A stretch of 64,000 nt of DNA from Phaseolus vulgaris (GCF_000499845.2 NC_023754.2:22570111-22634110); one strand, 5' to 3'. Counted from the first letter of the stretch, positions 24,987 to 37,646 are shown. Translations and numbers: made by a program. The notes: generated by a model from the letters alone, not told the origin.

Positions 24987-25313
24987 AGGGTGCCAAAGTG
25001 GACCGGCCGGTCCGTATAGGCCCGCAAAATGCAGGTAGAGTTGACTCGCGCCCATATGCAAGTTAACCCATTTTTCTTATTTTTGGGAACATAGAGACAG
25101 TAGTGGTATGCAGCAACGGAACGACAGTAACGCGCGACAATTGCAAGTTGTCACTTCTCCATTGGAGCATTATTGTCAAGTCAATTATTTTTTTTTGCGG
25201 GCTAGCGGGTCAGCTCCCCCGCTATTAGCCCGTGCGGACCGCGAATTATGTGGGACGGGCTAATACGGGTCAACAGGTTGAAAACGTCGGTACGCCTCAC
25301 TTTGTCACCTCCT
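24987..25313. mobile_element. hAT-like MITE
   Basis: Left end TTTAGGGTGCCAAAGTGGAC and right end CTCACTTTGTCACCTCCTAG are imperfect inverted repeats (AGGGTGCCAAAGTG against AGGAGGTGACAAAGTGAG). The interior is unusually GC-rich for this window, with GCGGGCTAGCGGGTC and AGCCCGTGCGGACCG. Same layout and CCCGTT/AACCC words as the element at 780-1404. No coding capacity. T-runs abut both ends, so target duplication is unclear. Confidence 0.6.
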
Positions 25314-25553
25314 AGATTTTTTCTCTTTAAATTAAACATACTCTAACTTTTTCTTTCTTTAAAGGTGTAATTCACATACTATTCTTGGAATTAATAATTT
25401 TTCTCTCAACAATTTAAAATTACTTCTTAAATATTCCTAAAATACTTATAGGTGGAGGAAAAAACCAAATTTAAAAAATGAAAAATGAAAAATTGTGGAC
25501 TTATCCTTTGGGGGAGAACTATAGAACAAGATAAGAAAACAGGGTGTGGGATT

Positions 25554-28500
25554 ATGGCTCTCAGATATTTCTGCACTACAAATATTTCAACCAGACAGCA
25601 TGATTTTTCTGCTAAAATTCTTGTTCCATCTTCTCTCTCTTTAACAAACTCGCGCATGCACAGTTCCACCCCAGAGACAAACACCAAGACCAAGTCTACT
25701 GCTGACAACTTGAAGAGCCTCGTCAACACCCTCGTGCTTCCTTCCATTTCATCTTCTCCACTTCACTCTCTCCACAGAGGCAACTGGGTCAAGCTCATTT
25801 GTGGTGCAAGCTTTGAGGTATGTAAACTCAAACACTCTATCTTGTTTCTCCCTTAGAAAGAGCTTCTCAAACTTGTAATAACACACTCTCTCTCCATATA
25901 TATATAGGATGTTGTTGATATCAGAAATCTCAGCCTGGTTTACACTCTTGCTGGAGGTAAGGTCTCTTGTTTAGGGTGAGAGTAATATAGCAGACAATAT
26001 ATACTTGCATGATAATCAACATGTTGTGGCTCACTTTTTCTTTTGGACAATTGAAGCTTCCTTAAGCATTGTTTTCCATAGTACAAATCCTTTGAGTAGT
26101 CTCAGCTCGGCCAAAATTAGGGCTTTTGGATTTTCATTTTGGACAAAAGTTAAATGCAATTCTGTATGTGTTCTTGGTGTTATTCTTATCAAAATTAGAG
26201 TTTCATTCCATCTTGTTATTACACGAATTAGCGAGGTGAAAATTTATTTATGATAAGTGTTTGAGGAAGGAATTGCATTGCATCTAGTATTTTTCTTTTC
26301 ATTGTTTAAGTTATGCAAACTTGGTCTTATTATTGACTCTGAGGAATATCGTGTGATTTAAATTGGATTAAATGGTGGCAGTTGACTGCATTGACTGTGC
26401 TGCTGATGCATCAGTTGTTAGTGCTGTGAATGAAGGAATTGAAGCTGCAAGAGATATCGTATGCCTTAGAAAGCCGTGGGTGATGATCAGTGTCAATGAT
26501 GATAAAGATCTTCATTTTCGGAAGGCCGGTAAGTTTTAACTGGGCGCCTGGTTCAGAAATCTTGTGGCGTGAAGGACGTTGCAAGTGTTTAAATTATCAT
26601 GATCGATTTCAATTAGTTTTACATTTCAAACATTTGCAGGGTGAACACACTCATTTTGTTATTGGGCACAATATTTTGCTGTAAGCCAGTTCATATATTC
26701 ATAACATAGTGATGTAAACCAAAAATACATGAAGATGATCAAGGATGCTATACTTGATCATCTCAACAAACAAATAAAGACTTCATCAATAAAAGAAATG
26801 GACAAAGTCCAAAGCATTTAAAGTTTTTCTTATTAATCTTCTCAAAAGATGAGGCTCAAACCCAATTAATATCTCTTTGTAATATCTTTATAATAGTTTT
26901 TAAAATAGAACATGAATAGGAGTATGGGATTTTATGAAGAGTAGTACCAAAAGTCACATTTTTCATGTAGCATGTGACTGGTTGGATGGCCTTTTCATTT
27001 GCCTTCCCATGCCTTTTATGTCTTTTCATATGACCGGCCTCTACACTATAAAGAGGAGTTTGGTTCTTTTGTGAATACAAGTTGAAAGTTGAATATTGAA
27101 ATTCAAAGTGAGGTTATTCTTTAAAATTTGAGTGGTTTCTTTGTGAGACTTGCTCTCCTTCTCTTTGTCTTATTTTGTGGGTCTTGGGAATCCTCAAGTG
27201 GCGGCACTCTCACTCATCTTGGAGCCTTCCACCATCCAAGTGGCGTGATCACTCCCATTGTCTTCAACCACATAAGTTTCTTCAACTCTTCATCTTCTTC
27301 TTCCATACCCATTCTATATTAAAAACCTCTAAAACATGTTTTTGTTTCTTGTTCTTGATTTTCAATCGGTCAAATGTTGCTATTGAATGTTTCTAATCAA
27401 TAGTTTGTCATTGGTTCTTGTTTTAATCGGTTGGAATTACTTGTTGATGTTCTATTCGGTTCATGTTCTTGAAATGGGTTTTCCATGGGTTTCTTTATTT
27501 GTGTTCTTGAAATGCGTTTTCAATGGGTTTCTTGATTTGTGTTCTTGAATTGCTTGGAGAATCTTGATCCAATTCTTGAAAGTGCCATATAATGTTTCAT
27601 CTCCCAATCCACTCACATCACATAATTTACATATTTGAATTTCAGTACTTCTAGAGTACTTGAATATGAGTCACAATTTCCAATTTGAAGAAGTCTACCC
27701 ACTCACTATATGGTCGTGAGACCTTATTTACTTCAACATTAAGTGGCAGTTTAATCTCTAAAATGTAAACTTGTACTCGTTAAGTTCATAATCTTGACCA
27801 TAGGGCTATGATCATGCAGGAGTTATGATAAAAAAAAAAACGTATATTAAAGAACTTCTTGTTCCTAATGATATTGTTCCATGGAGATAAGGGTTGTCAT
27901 AGTTAAAGTGCCATGCCATGACACTATGAAAACGTGGAATGGAATGCCACTACAAAAGCATGATCATCTTTTATTATTATCGTACTAAAAGTTTTTTCTT
28001 TACTGACAAAGATTCAATATGATGCATCAGGTTTTAAAGGTTAATATAACGCTTACATATGAATGTTCATGTCTTCTGAACAGAATTTGATCCAGAGGAC
28101 TGTCCAGCAGACTGTTCACGGCCTTGTGAAAATGTATGCCCTGCTAGTGCAATATCATTCCTTGGGAAATCTTCGGGAATTTCGTATAATACTGAAGCAC
28201 CAAGTGTACTCAAGGTTTTAACTTGCTTTTACAAACTTCTTCTGAACATACAGGCTATGTTCTTAAAAATTAAAAGGTGTAAAGTTCAATATGTAGGATG
28301 GAGTCATAACAGAACGCTGCTATGGCTGTGGTCGCTGTCTTCCAGTTTGCCCCTATGATAAAATAAGTGAGATATTTTCCACTTCCATCTGTGATTATAT
28401 GTTCTTAACTCTTTAACTGTTTAATTTTTATTTCGATGATATTATTTGATTTCAACCATATGTACTTTTCATATTGATCTAGGAGAGGTAACATATGTAA

Positions 28501-29926
28501 GAGATGCTATTGCAACTGCTGATCTCATCAAGAAAAATGACGTTGATGCTATGGAGATACATACAAGTGGGAGGTAATATTAAATTATCAAATTGGTTAT
28601 ATACAAGGATATTTCCATAATTTTATCAATCACTAATGTAATAAAGGTATAATTCTCAATTCCCATATTCAATCACCATGCTTTTTGTGCTTTATTTCTC
28701 TTTTCATGATTGAGATACACTATTTCTTTGATGTTTTTGTTTGAATTCATTTGCTTATGTGACCTTTTATCCTTCTATAGACAGAGTACATTGTTCGAAC
28801 AACTCTGGAGTGCTCTGGGAGATTCAGTAGAAAATTTGAAGCTTATAGCTGTAAGTGGTGCCACCAATCTGTTCTAATATTTAAGGGATAGAAGTAAATT
28901 TTCAGTAAATACTTAGCCTCTTGGCTATTGGCATTTTGAATCGCCACTACTATTGAAATAATCCAGGTTAGCTTACCTAATGTTGGTGATTCAACAATAT
29001 CCTCCATGAACTATATGTTCTCTATTATGAAACCCAATCTTCAAAGCTTCAACTTATGGCAGGTGTGCCTCTGAACATTCTCAAATTTTTATTTTTTTCC
29101 ATATTTTTGTTAACAAGTCCATCTTTGTCTTTCACAAACTCAAGTTAGATGGTCGTCCTATGAGTGGAGATATTGGGAGAGGAGCAACTAAGGAATCAAT
29201 TGCCTTTGCTGTTCAACTGGCTAAAGAAAAAGAAAGACCTCCTGGTTTCTACTTATAACTCACTTTATGTTCCCTGGAAAACCTTTAAATGTTTACATCT
29301 ATCCTAGATTCTGTTAATGTTAGTGACCCTCATAGGTTTTCTTCAACTTGCTGGTGGAACCAATGCTCACACAATTGAAGGGTTGAAAAAAGAGGGACTC
29401 TTTCAAACAACTATTAGTGGTAGTGTCCCCATTTTGTTGTTTTGTATCTCTTGTTCTTCAAACTCTCTCTCAAGTTCATTATAACTGGACCTTGCTTTTG
29501 GTTAACTTTTCCTAGAATACCTGCATGATGACAAATCAGCAATAAACTCATCTGATTCACCACATGCTTTAATTAGCGGCATTGCATATGGTGGCTACGC
29601 ACGGAAGGTAAATTACTTAGCTATATATCTAGATAGATATAGATATAGATGTTAGTTGCATCCCTGTGTATTAAGCAACACTGGTAGCAGATTTTTAGTA
29701 CCCTTACCTAATAACAATAATAATTTGTTGGCTTATAGTCATGTGAATCTGGCATGCCAATTTGTCAAATCTTATAATGTACATTTTGGTTCAGATTGTT
29801 GGTAGAGTATTGAGATCAATGCAATCACAACATGGTGGGGCTGCTTCAATTGAGGATCATTCTGAGTATCTCTTGATGGCTCTTAAGGAAGCACTTGCTT
29901 TGGTGGGGCCTATTAAATGTTCATGA
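25554..29926 (+). CDS. LdpA-like 4Fe-4S protein, probably plastid
   Basis: Twelve predicted exons: 25554-25817, 25908-25956, 26382-26528, 28084-28214, 28297-28366, 28483-28573, 28781-28850, 28967-29062, 29145-29244, 29336-29419, 29516-29607 and 29795-29926. All introns are GT-AG and phases agree, giving about 441 residues. The first ~60 residues are rich in Ser/Thr and lack acids, like a chloroplast transit peptide. Residues ~107-110 are CIDC; ~159-172 are CPADCSRPCENVCP; ~205-216 are CYGCGRCLPVCP, a ferredoxin-type 4Fe-4S motif. The C-terminal half (GFLQLAGGTNAHTIEGLKK, ISGIAYGGYARKIV) matches what I recall of cyanobacterial LdpA, an Fe-S protein that feeds redox state to the circadian clock. 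A plastid role is inferred from ancestry and leader; function in plants is not shown by sequence. An in-frame ATG at 25485 is a less likely start. Confidence 0.8.
26700..27660 (+). mobile_element. Possible LTR-derived insertion in intron 3 of the LdpA-like gene
   Basis: Intron 3 is 1.55 kb while the other introns are about 65-430 bases. The segment has a TATA-like ACTATAAAGAGGAGTTTGG near 27044 followed by a GC-richer transcribed-looking stretch (CAAGTGGCGGCACTCTCACT twice-echoed as CCAAGTGGCGTGATCACTCC), a layout typical of a retroelement LTR. I could not define TG...CA borders or a target duplication, so this is tentative. Confidence 0.35.
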
Positions 29927-32650
29927 TCGATGGCAACTTCACAGTCACCCTTCAGAGCTGTATTTGAAAACTGCAGCCAATACCAAAGAAGAATAGAAAG
30001 TTGTTAAAATGTAATAATAGTGGATGACAAATGGATCCATATAGCTCATTTCTAGATTCACTGTGTATAAGAGTATTGTACATTATATATTTACTGTATT
30101 TAATAGTTAGAAACCAAAATATTTTTAAATTATTTTTTTTAAGTTAAATAATTCTGCTTATAATGTTATATAATTGGTTAATAAATCGATTATTTTTAAT
30201 GCGTGTTTCTTTCAATTAATATATATACTAAATTTTTAATTAATGTTATTTTTTTTCATTGATTTTTCTTAGTTTATATTGACATTACTATAGCATCTAT
30301 TTTTACTGATTTGACCAACAAACGTTTTATGTGAGACTATATTCAAGTTTTCCCCTTTTCAACTTTAGTATAAGTTTCTTTTTAGTTCCTAGTTATTCTT
30401 TTCTATTCTTGTTTAAGAAATTTTTTTATTTTAGTTTCTTTTCCCATATTGCAGATTTCGATTATACGACTAACGAATTATAAATCATTTTCAAAATATT
30501 TTAATTTTGTTTTATCATCAAATACATGGTTATATATTTGTTTTCCTTTCAAGATATCCATTCCAAAAAAAATGCGTGGGTGTTTTGACAAAAAAAGATT
30601 TATTTTAGAGCAATAAATATCAATTTTCAATTTGAAAAAATTATAATAAGTTTATTTCAAATGAGGAAATAAAAATATATTTATGTTTTCTAAAATGCTA
30701 ACAAGATAAAAAAAACTATATAACTCAATAGTTAAGAGAATGGAAATTAGATTTATTTTTCACACTAGTACAAGTTAGATTATGGTTATTTATTTTTATG
30801 AAAAAGAGCTCATTCTACCTCAATCTTACATTTTTTTTACAGTAAACACTTTAAAAATCATGTAATTAATTACTAAACTTTATCCTTTTAAAATAAATAT
30901 CTTAATTTTTAATTTCATTTTATTTATCCCCCTAAATTTTGTCTCGTATTTTTGGTAAAACATTTTTTAATTTTAATTTATTTAGATCCTTAATTTTTTT
31001 TTAAAATTACTTCCTTATATTAAAGGAAACCTAAATTGTTACTGGATAATAAATTCTAATCTTTTATTTATCTTGAGTTTTATTCGTTCATTGGTCCTTT
31101 CATTACAGTTTTTTTTCAAAAGTAAAAAAATTGAATTAAAAAGAAAAAATTAATTGAAAACCCATTTTTAATTATAAAAATTACTATGTTTTTAACGTTT
31201 AAGAATTGATTTTTAAATAAAAAATATTTAAAATTTAAAGTAAAAAAATCATGTCGATCTTTTTGTAATATTTTAACTTCATCTTCTTGAAAGGACTATG
31301 TGTGAATGGAGTGAATTTTAAGAACCACTAAAAGATAAAATCAAAATTAGGAAATCAATTTTCAAAAAGAATGGTAAAGTTTATGGATGAATTGACATAA
31401 AGTTAAAGTTTAGAATATGTACTAGCATTGGATGTGTTAAGAATGACTAAAATCTTAAACCTATAGAAATTATGCATGCACTAATAGTTAGCTGAGGGAT
31501 TCCCATATTAACCCCAAACAAATTGGTAATAATTTTACTGGAAGTTTGAAGAATGATGATATTAAATTGAAAATCATCAATGTATTATTGACAATAAATG
31601 AAGACATTTCATATAGTCTCTTAATTTCTGCGCTGACACATTATGAAATGTTATAAGATAATGACTTTTATCAGTAATTAACCTTCCAAGATAATTGGTG
31701 ACTAAAAAGAAGATTTTATTTATTTCTTTCTTATTGGTTTGCTTCAAAATCTTATAATTTTAAAAATGACAAATAAAAAAGCAACAAAAAATCTTAAAAA
31801 ACAAAACTAAAAGTAGAATATAAATAAGTGATCATTGTTTTTTATAAAATTCATCAATCATTATTGAGATATATACTCTCACATGTATTGAGATATATAC
31901 TCGAGGGAGACAAGTTAATCATAACATTGTGACTTGTGCCTTATGCATGGTGGGTGTAGGTCTACCAATTGCAATTGAGCTCATCATAATAATGTCAATG
32001 AAGAGAGCTCTCAATGTGAGAAAATTACTATAAATGGTAAAAATTATATATCCTTTTATCTTGAATCTCAATTTTTATTTTCTAAAATATTTTATTTATA
32101 AGATATGACAATTTTTAGATGTAAAAAAAAGTTGTCTCAATATGTCACGACATCAATCCAAATTACTACATTAAAATCATGTCATTAAAAAAAATGGCAG
32201 GTTCACATGATTTTTTCGTATCAATAATTTTTCAAAAATAATTCTATTTTAATAAATAAATTCCTTAATTCACTCTGTCCAACAAAAAGTGATCTTACAT
32301 GAGATATATAAGGATAGTATTTTTCTCCTGTTTATTTGTTCATCGTTTAGGACATTTGAGGGGTTGATGGAGCACGAGAGTGGTCCCTCGTTTTCCATGC
32401 ACGCATATTTTATTTATATTTGTGTCCCCGTTATTATTGTACTGCATATTTCACCCTGACATGGACATTCTATGTGTTTCTTTTAACAATTTATCCTGAC
32501 AGATCACAATGTTCCTTTGCCATTCACACAACGGACTTTCAAGGCATACAAGTTCCAATCATTTGAGAACAAGAAACATACCAAAAAATAAATGTAAAGG
32601 AGAGCACCCTATATATATATTTATCATTTAAACATGGCTTTAAGCACTTG

Positions 32651-32707
<57 letters not shown>

Positions 32708-34043
32708 TATACTAATAGTGTTAAATTGTACTTAAAGTTTCCGATCAATGCCAGATTGACTTACACTACAATAAACATTATAAAAGCTTTAAAGTATTTT
32801 AAATATTAAGTTTCTTGTTCAATTTAGTTTAGGTTCAATATTTAACTTATTTAAGCTCAATATATTAATTTTATTAGTAAGCCTCTAATTAAAATTCCTT
32901 GTATGTTTAACATGAGTGCATTAATCACGCACAATTTAGACACGTAAGGTTTAAAGTTGGTAATCTTGCTGAGAATATAAACTTATATATATATATATAC
33001 GTATATATATTATGAGTAACTTGATCATTATATTTTTAAATAGATAATATTTTAAAAAAAATACATGTATTACAAGCCCATGGATAGAGATTCCAAAAAT
33101 CATGGGGGATGTTTAATTAGTATTATTATACTTGGCTTGAGTTGCACGAGGAATGAGTGCACAAAAAAAAAAAAACAAAAAAACAAAGCAATGCAAGAAT
33201 ATTTATGTAATGGAATTTCTTACTCTTTTTTATGTAGATTACATGTATATTATATATATTATTAAAACAATATCATGAAACATAACTCTTTTTTTTCAAA
33301 ATATTTATAAGATAAAATATGTTTTTTTTTCTGTACATTTATTTTATTTTGAATTTCTCTACTTTTGAAATACTCAGTTTTGATCCTCCAAGTGTTATCT
33401 AAATATTAAATATAAGATTATTTAAACAATTTGAAGGATAAAAGTAATACATTTTAAAACTTTAGATCCTATAAGTTAACTTAAAAAAATCAAAAAAATA
33501 AAATTTCAAAACATTAAAGCAATATATTTGTGGGTCATTTTACTTATATACTGTTTATTTTTTATTTATCGAGACTTCCAGTTTGAATTCTTGTCAATCT
33601 CTTTTATGTGTAAGTAGCTTTTGTATTGGTATACCTCTCTCTTTCAAGTAGATTTTTTTTTTTAATTATGAACGGTGTTAATCCTACTTTTTATACCGTT
33701 TTACACGTTTCTAAAATAAATAAATAAATAATCAATATAATGAACTTATAAACTTATAATATTTTTGCCTACTTTAGGTTATATGTATATGAGTTGGTGA
33801 TTTTGATATCATTTATGAGTTATTCAAGAAGAAGAGACATTAGAAAAATTCGATACCAATATAAAAAATTAAAAGATTTACCTTTAATCTAAAATCTTCA
33901 AATTATATTGTAATTTTTCTACTTATATATTATTTATTTGACTTTTTTATATAGATAAGATTTTCAAATGACCTTAAATTTCTAATACAATATAAATATT
34001 TAGGATGTAGTATGGATATCTTTATTTAGTGTTTTCTGAGTAG
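29927..34043. other. Gene-free spacer
   Basis: AT-rich DNA downstream of the LdpA-like gene. Contains a (TTA)n microsatellite and (AT)n runs near 32985-33010. No supported gene; a 66-codon frame at 33065 is not credible. Confidence 0.5.
32650..32707. repeat. (TTA)n microsatellite
   Basis: About 19 near-perfect TTA/ATT trinucleotides. Confidence 0.95.
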
Positions 34044-34130
34044 GGTCACTACAAGAAAAAAAGGTTTTAATAGAGGTTATTTAGTGAAGGTTAATATAAC
34101 CTTAGGAATTGATTTAATTAATGGAGGTTT

Positions 34131-34500
34131 TTTCTAAAACCTCAACAAAATAACGGGGTTTTTTTAACCTTAGCTAAATTCCAAAGGTTTATTCTAAAAC
34201 CTCAGTAAAATAACAGAGGTTTTTCTAACCTTTATTAATTTCCAAAGGTTTATTTTAAAACCTCCGCAAAATAACGAAGGTTTTTTTAACCTTTGTTAAT
34301 TTCCAAAGGTTTATTTTAAAACCTCCACAAAATAACGAAGGTTTTTTTAACCTTTATTAATTTACAAATGTTTATTTTAAAACCTCCATAAAATAACAAA
34401 GATTTTTTTAACCTTCATTAATTTCTAAAGGTTTATTTTAAAACCTTCGTTAAATTCTAAATATTTATTCTAAAATCTCATCAAAATAATAGAGTTTTTT
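34131..34500. repeat. 61-bp subterminal tandem repeats of the CACTA element
   Basis: Successive units begin AAAACCTCAGTAAAATAAC, AAAACCTCCGCAAAATAAC, AAAACCTCCACAAAATAAC and so on, each 61 bases later. Within each unit AACCTC is opposed by GAGGTT/GAAGGTT, so units can fold on themselves. Subterminal repeats of this sort are transposase binding sites in En/Spm. Confidence 0.85.
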
Positions 34501-34867
34501 AATTTTTTTTAAGTGTCAAAAGTTTATTGTAAAACATCAATAAAATATTTTATATTTTATATTTTCTCAATTCTTAATAAATAGATATAATTAAATTTTT
34601 TAGTGAGTTTAGCCTAAACTGGTATATATATTTAAATATGCTTTGAACTTAAGTCTTAGAGGTTGATTCATTAATTGAAGTTAGAAGGCACTTCATTAAT
34701 TGAAATTATTATTCAATTCTTAAAGATTGTTTTTATGAATTTCAATAAGTAAAAATAAGTTGTTTGTGAAGTGACATTAACTTATCACATATATACATCA
34801 TCATAATTTATTTTTTGGTTACATTTGCAGTATCAAATTTTGAAGAATCAGACACTGGAAACTATTC

Positions 34868-35235
34868 ATTATAATAATATTTATAATAATATTAATAATA
34901 ATATTTATAATAATATTAATAATAATATTTATAATAATAATATTAATAATAATATTTATAATAATAATATTAATAATAATATTTATAATAATAATATTAA
35001 TAATAATATTTATAATAATATTTATAATAATATTTATAATAATATTTATAATAATATTTATAATAATATTTATAATAATATTTATAATAATATTAATAAA
35101 AATATTTATAAAAATATTTATAATAATATTAATAATAATATTTATAATAATATTAATAATAATATTTATACTAATATTAATAATAATATTAATAATAATA
35201 GTAATATTATTAATAATATGAATAATATTAATAAA
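34868..35235. repeat. AT-only minisatellite (ATTTATAATAATATTAATAAT type)
   Basis: Irregular alternation of ATTTATAATA and ATTAATAATA blocks inside the CACTA element. It opens a 138-codon frame of Asn-Ile-Tyr repeats, which is a by-product of the repeat and not a gene. Confidence 0.9.
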
Positions 35236-35258
35236 TATTAATAATATGAATATAATAT

Positions 35259-35572
35259 TAATAATAATGTTAATATAATATTAATGTTAATATAATATTA
35301 ATGTTAATATAATATTAATGTTAATATAATATTAATGTTAATATAATATTAATGTTAATATAATATTAATGTTAATATAATATTAATGTTAATATAATAT
35401 TAATGTTAATATAATATTAATGTTAATATAATATTAATGTTAATATAATATTAATGTTAATATAATATTAATGTTAATATAATATTAATGTTAATATAAT
35501 ATTAATGTTAATATAATATTAATGTTAATATAATATTAATGTTAATATAATATTAATGTTAATATAATATTA
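35259..35572. repeat. 17-bp minisatellite, about 18 copies
   Basis: Unit TTAATGTTAATATAATA is repeated essentially without change for about 310 bases. Such homogeneity implies recent expansion or ongoing turnover. Confidence 0.95.
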
Positions 35573-35630
35573 ATATGTATAAATTATGTTAATAATTATA
35601 AGTAAAATAAAAATGATAATATGATCAAAG

Positions 35631-35705
35631 AACTTCTCTGGTCTAGTGGTTAACCCTTCCTTGATTACTAGAAGAACTTGTGTTCGAATATTAATTGTGG
35701 GTGCT
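35631..35705 (+). ncRNA. tRNA-like segment with pol III A and B boxes (SINE-like)
   Basis: TGGTCTAGTGG at 35639-35649 matches the A-box consensus and TGTTCGAATA at 35681-35690 matches a B-box core. Their starts are 42 bases apart, the spacing in a tRNA. Stems of a proper cloverleaf are not preserved, so this is not a functional tRNA; it looks like a tRNA-derived head carried within the CACTA element. Transcription is not shown. Confidence 0.4.
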
Positions 35706-37055
35706 TGGGTTTTTATTTAACGGAGAACATTTTTTCTTGTAGTGGGTTCAATCATATTTATTGTTTTTCAGTTATGGCATAGTCATATTTAGAAAATAAA
35801 AAATAAAGTCAACTTTTTTTCTTCTAGATATTGTTTAAATTTAAATTTTTATTTTATTTGAAAAACAATTCTCTCACAAACAATAACTATAAATAAAAAT
35901 ATTTTATAATATAAACTCCATTTTAACAAGTTTGAATTAAATTTAAAATTCATTTTTTAATACTTATATAAAATTATATCATTTAAAAAAAACTATTATC
36001 AATTTTTTAAAAATTTCTTTGGATTTTATACAATAACATATTTAAAACATCAATTGGATTGAACATTAGAGTTTGTTGAGTCTTCTAAATTTACCCAGTC
36101 GATCTTTTCGAAAAGTGTGAAGTAACATTGATTAATGATAATTAAATAGACATAAACCCTGACTTAAAGTTCACGCCAGCAACATAGCTTGGGAGCAATA
36201 GCTGTGCTTTTCTTAAATTGATTTGTATGGTTTAACATACCTCCGCATTCACTCTCTTATCGAAACTTTTTTTCATTTTCAAATACACCCAAATCATACC
36301 ACCTGCAAAATAAGTTCAAATAAATTTTGAACCCGAAAAATTCATAAATTGTGTACTTAGACTAGTAATAAGTCTTTTCTTTTACCTTTGTTATTTTTAA
36401 GAGATTGTTTTATATCTATATTAGACTTGAGCTTTAAGTTTCCACCTAAAGTTTGGCTCAAACTCTTCCTCAAGTCTTCTATAAATAGGAAGTGTTTTTT
36501 ATTTTATTTTTCTAATTTAGAATTAAAAATAAAATGATATTTATTTTTTGTCATTTTACTTGTTACTAAATTTTCATTAGGTTAATCTTATTTAAAACTT
36601 AATTTATACTCTTTTATAATGAGTTGGTTTCACCTCTCACTCTTACATGTTTATTTATTACACTTTAACCATGAAATTCAAAGACTTCTACAAACATATT
36701 TTCTCAAATCTTTATCTAAAAAATAAAATAAAAAAAAGACAAGAAAAAGAGGTTTCCATCATAATTGTATTATATCTTGTCTAGTCATAAAAAAAACTAA
36801 AAAAAATTCTTTCACTTACAGTTGTTGTATATCTACAATTGTGTGTTGATAAATGATGGGTCTATCTTAATATTGGATGAAGTCGATATCATAGTTTGAC
36901 TTATAGTAGAAATCATAAAAATCGTACTCTGATGTTAAATGTTCTTATGAGGTATGAATTGAAATTGTTTGAAGTTGATATCCGAATTATTTGAATGATA
37001 TAAAAGACTGTCTAACTTTGGAAGACAAATGATAATATATTTATAGAAAATCATT

Positions 37056-37162
37056 TGTTGAAGATCACACATCAACTAGAGATTAGAGTCATTCATAATA
37101 TATAAGTGAATGCAAACCTGTAGAGAATTTATTTAGGTTTAAAGTTCACTTTGTAATATTAT
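37056..37162 (+). mobile_element. Degenerate TRIM solo LTR
   Basis: Starts TGTTGAAGATCACACATCAA and continues with TAGAGATTAGAGTCATTCAT and TATATAAGTGAATGCAAACC in the order of the 18253-18372 LTR. The right half has decayed (GGTTTAAAGTTCACTTTGTAA). No primer site is visible after it. Confidence 0.7.
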
Positions 37163-37520
37163 CCTATACTTGAACAAATCATTTTCAATGAATTTTTTAT
37201 CAGTATTTCCGTTGGAGTCATTTAATCTTTTATAATAGATTATTCGTTATAGATTTACGTGTTCAATTTTATCCAATATTTTATAAATAAAAATGTTCAA
37301 TATTTTTAAAAAATTGCATATATTAAATGATGATAAAGGAAAAGAAAATATAAGAAAACAAAAAATATTTAAATTTAAATTACTGAAATAGTATGATTGA
37401 TATTATTACAATAATCTGTTTATCTGTGTAAGCATTCCTATGTACAAATTTTAACTTTTATTATAAAAATACAAATATATAAAATATAAAATACAACTCT
37501 CAAATTCGATAAGTGTTTTT

Positions 37521-37646
37521 TTAATCTCGTCAATAGTATATGGGTTAAAATATTTTTATTACTCTTATTTATATTATTTTTTATTAATCTCGTCAATAGT
37601 ATAGTTAAAATATTTTTAGTACTCTTATTTATATTATTTTTTATTG
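37521..37646. repeat. 63-bp tandem duplication
   Basis: TTAATCTCGTCAATAGTATA starts at 37521 and again at 37584; both continue through GTTAAAATATTTTT and ACTCTTATTTATATTATTTT, with a few differences. Confidence 0.85.

Larger units (their letters stand above)
34047..35744. mobile_element. Non-autonomous CACTA transposon, complete
   Basis: Left terminus CACTACAAGAAAAAAAGG at 34047 and right terminus TTTTTTCTTGTAGTG ending at 35744 are inverted repeats of the En/Spm (CACTA) type. GGT at 34044-34046 and GGT at 35745-35747 form the 3-bp target duplication this superfamily makes. The left subterminal region carries about six 61-bp tandem units rich in AAACCTC/GAGGTTT; the middle is an AT-only minisatellite; the right part holds tRNA-like pol III boxes. 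There is no transposase, so movement would need one supplied in trans. The intact ends and duplication suggest a fairly recent insertion. Confidence 0.92.

Noticed and set aside
25427..25747. 106-codon minus frame
   Set aside because: Antisense to exon 1 of the LdpA-like gene, no motif.
30763..30785. CACTAGTACAAGTTAG as a CACTA terminus
   Set aside because: No partner terminus or flanking duplication was found.
34825..35241. 138-codon frame of Asn-Ile-Tyr repeats
   Set aside because: It is the translation of an AT-only minisatellite inside a CACTA element; no start context, no homology and the other frames are equally repetitive.
34131..35572. CRISPR-like array
   Set aside because: Repeats are directly adjacent with no unique spacers, within a plant transposon.
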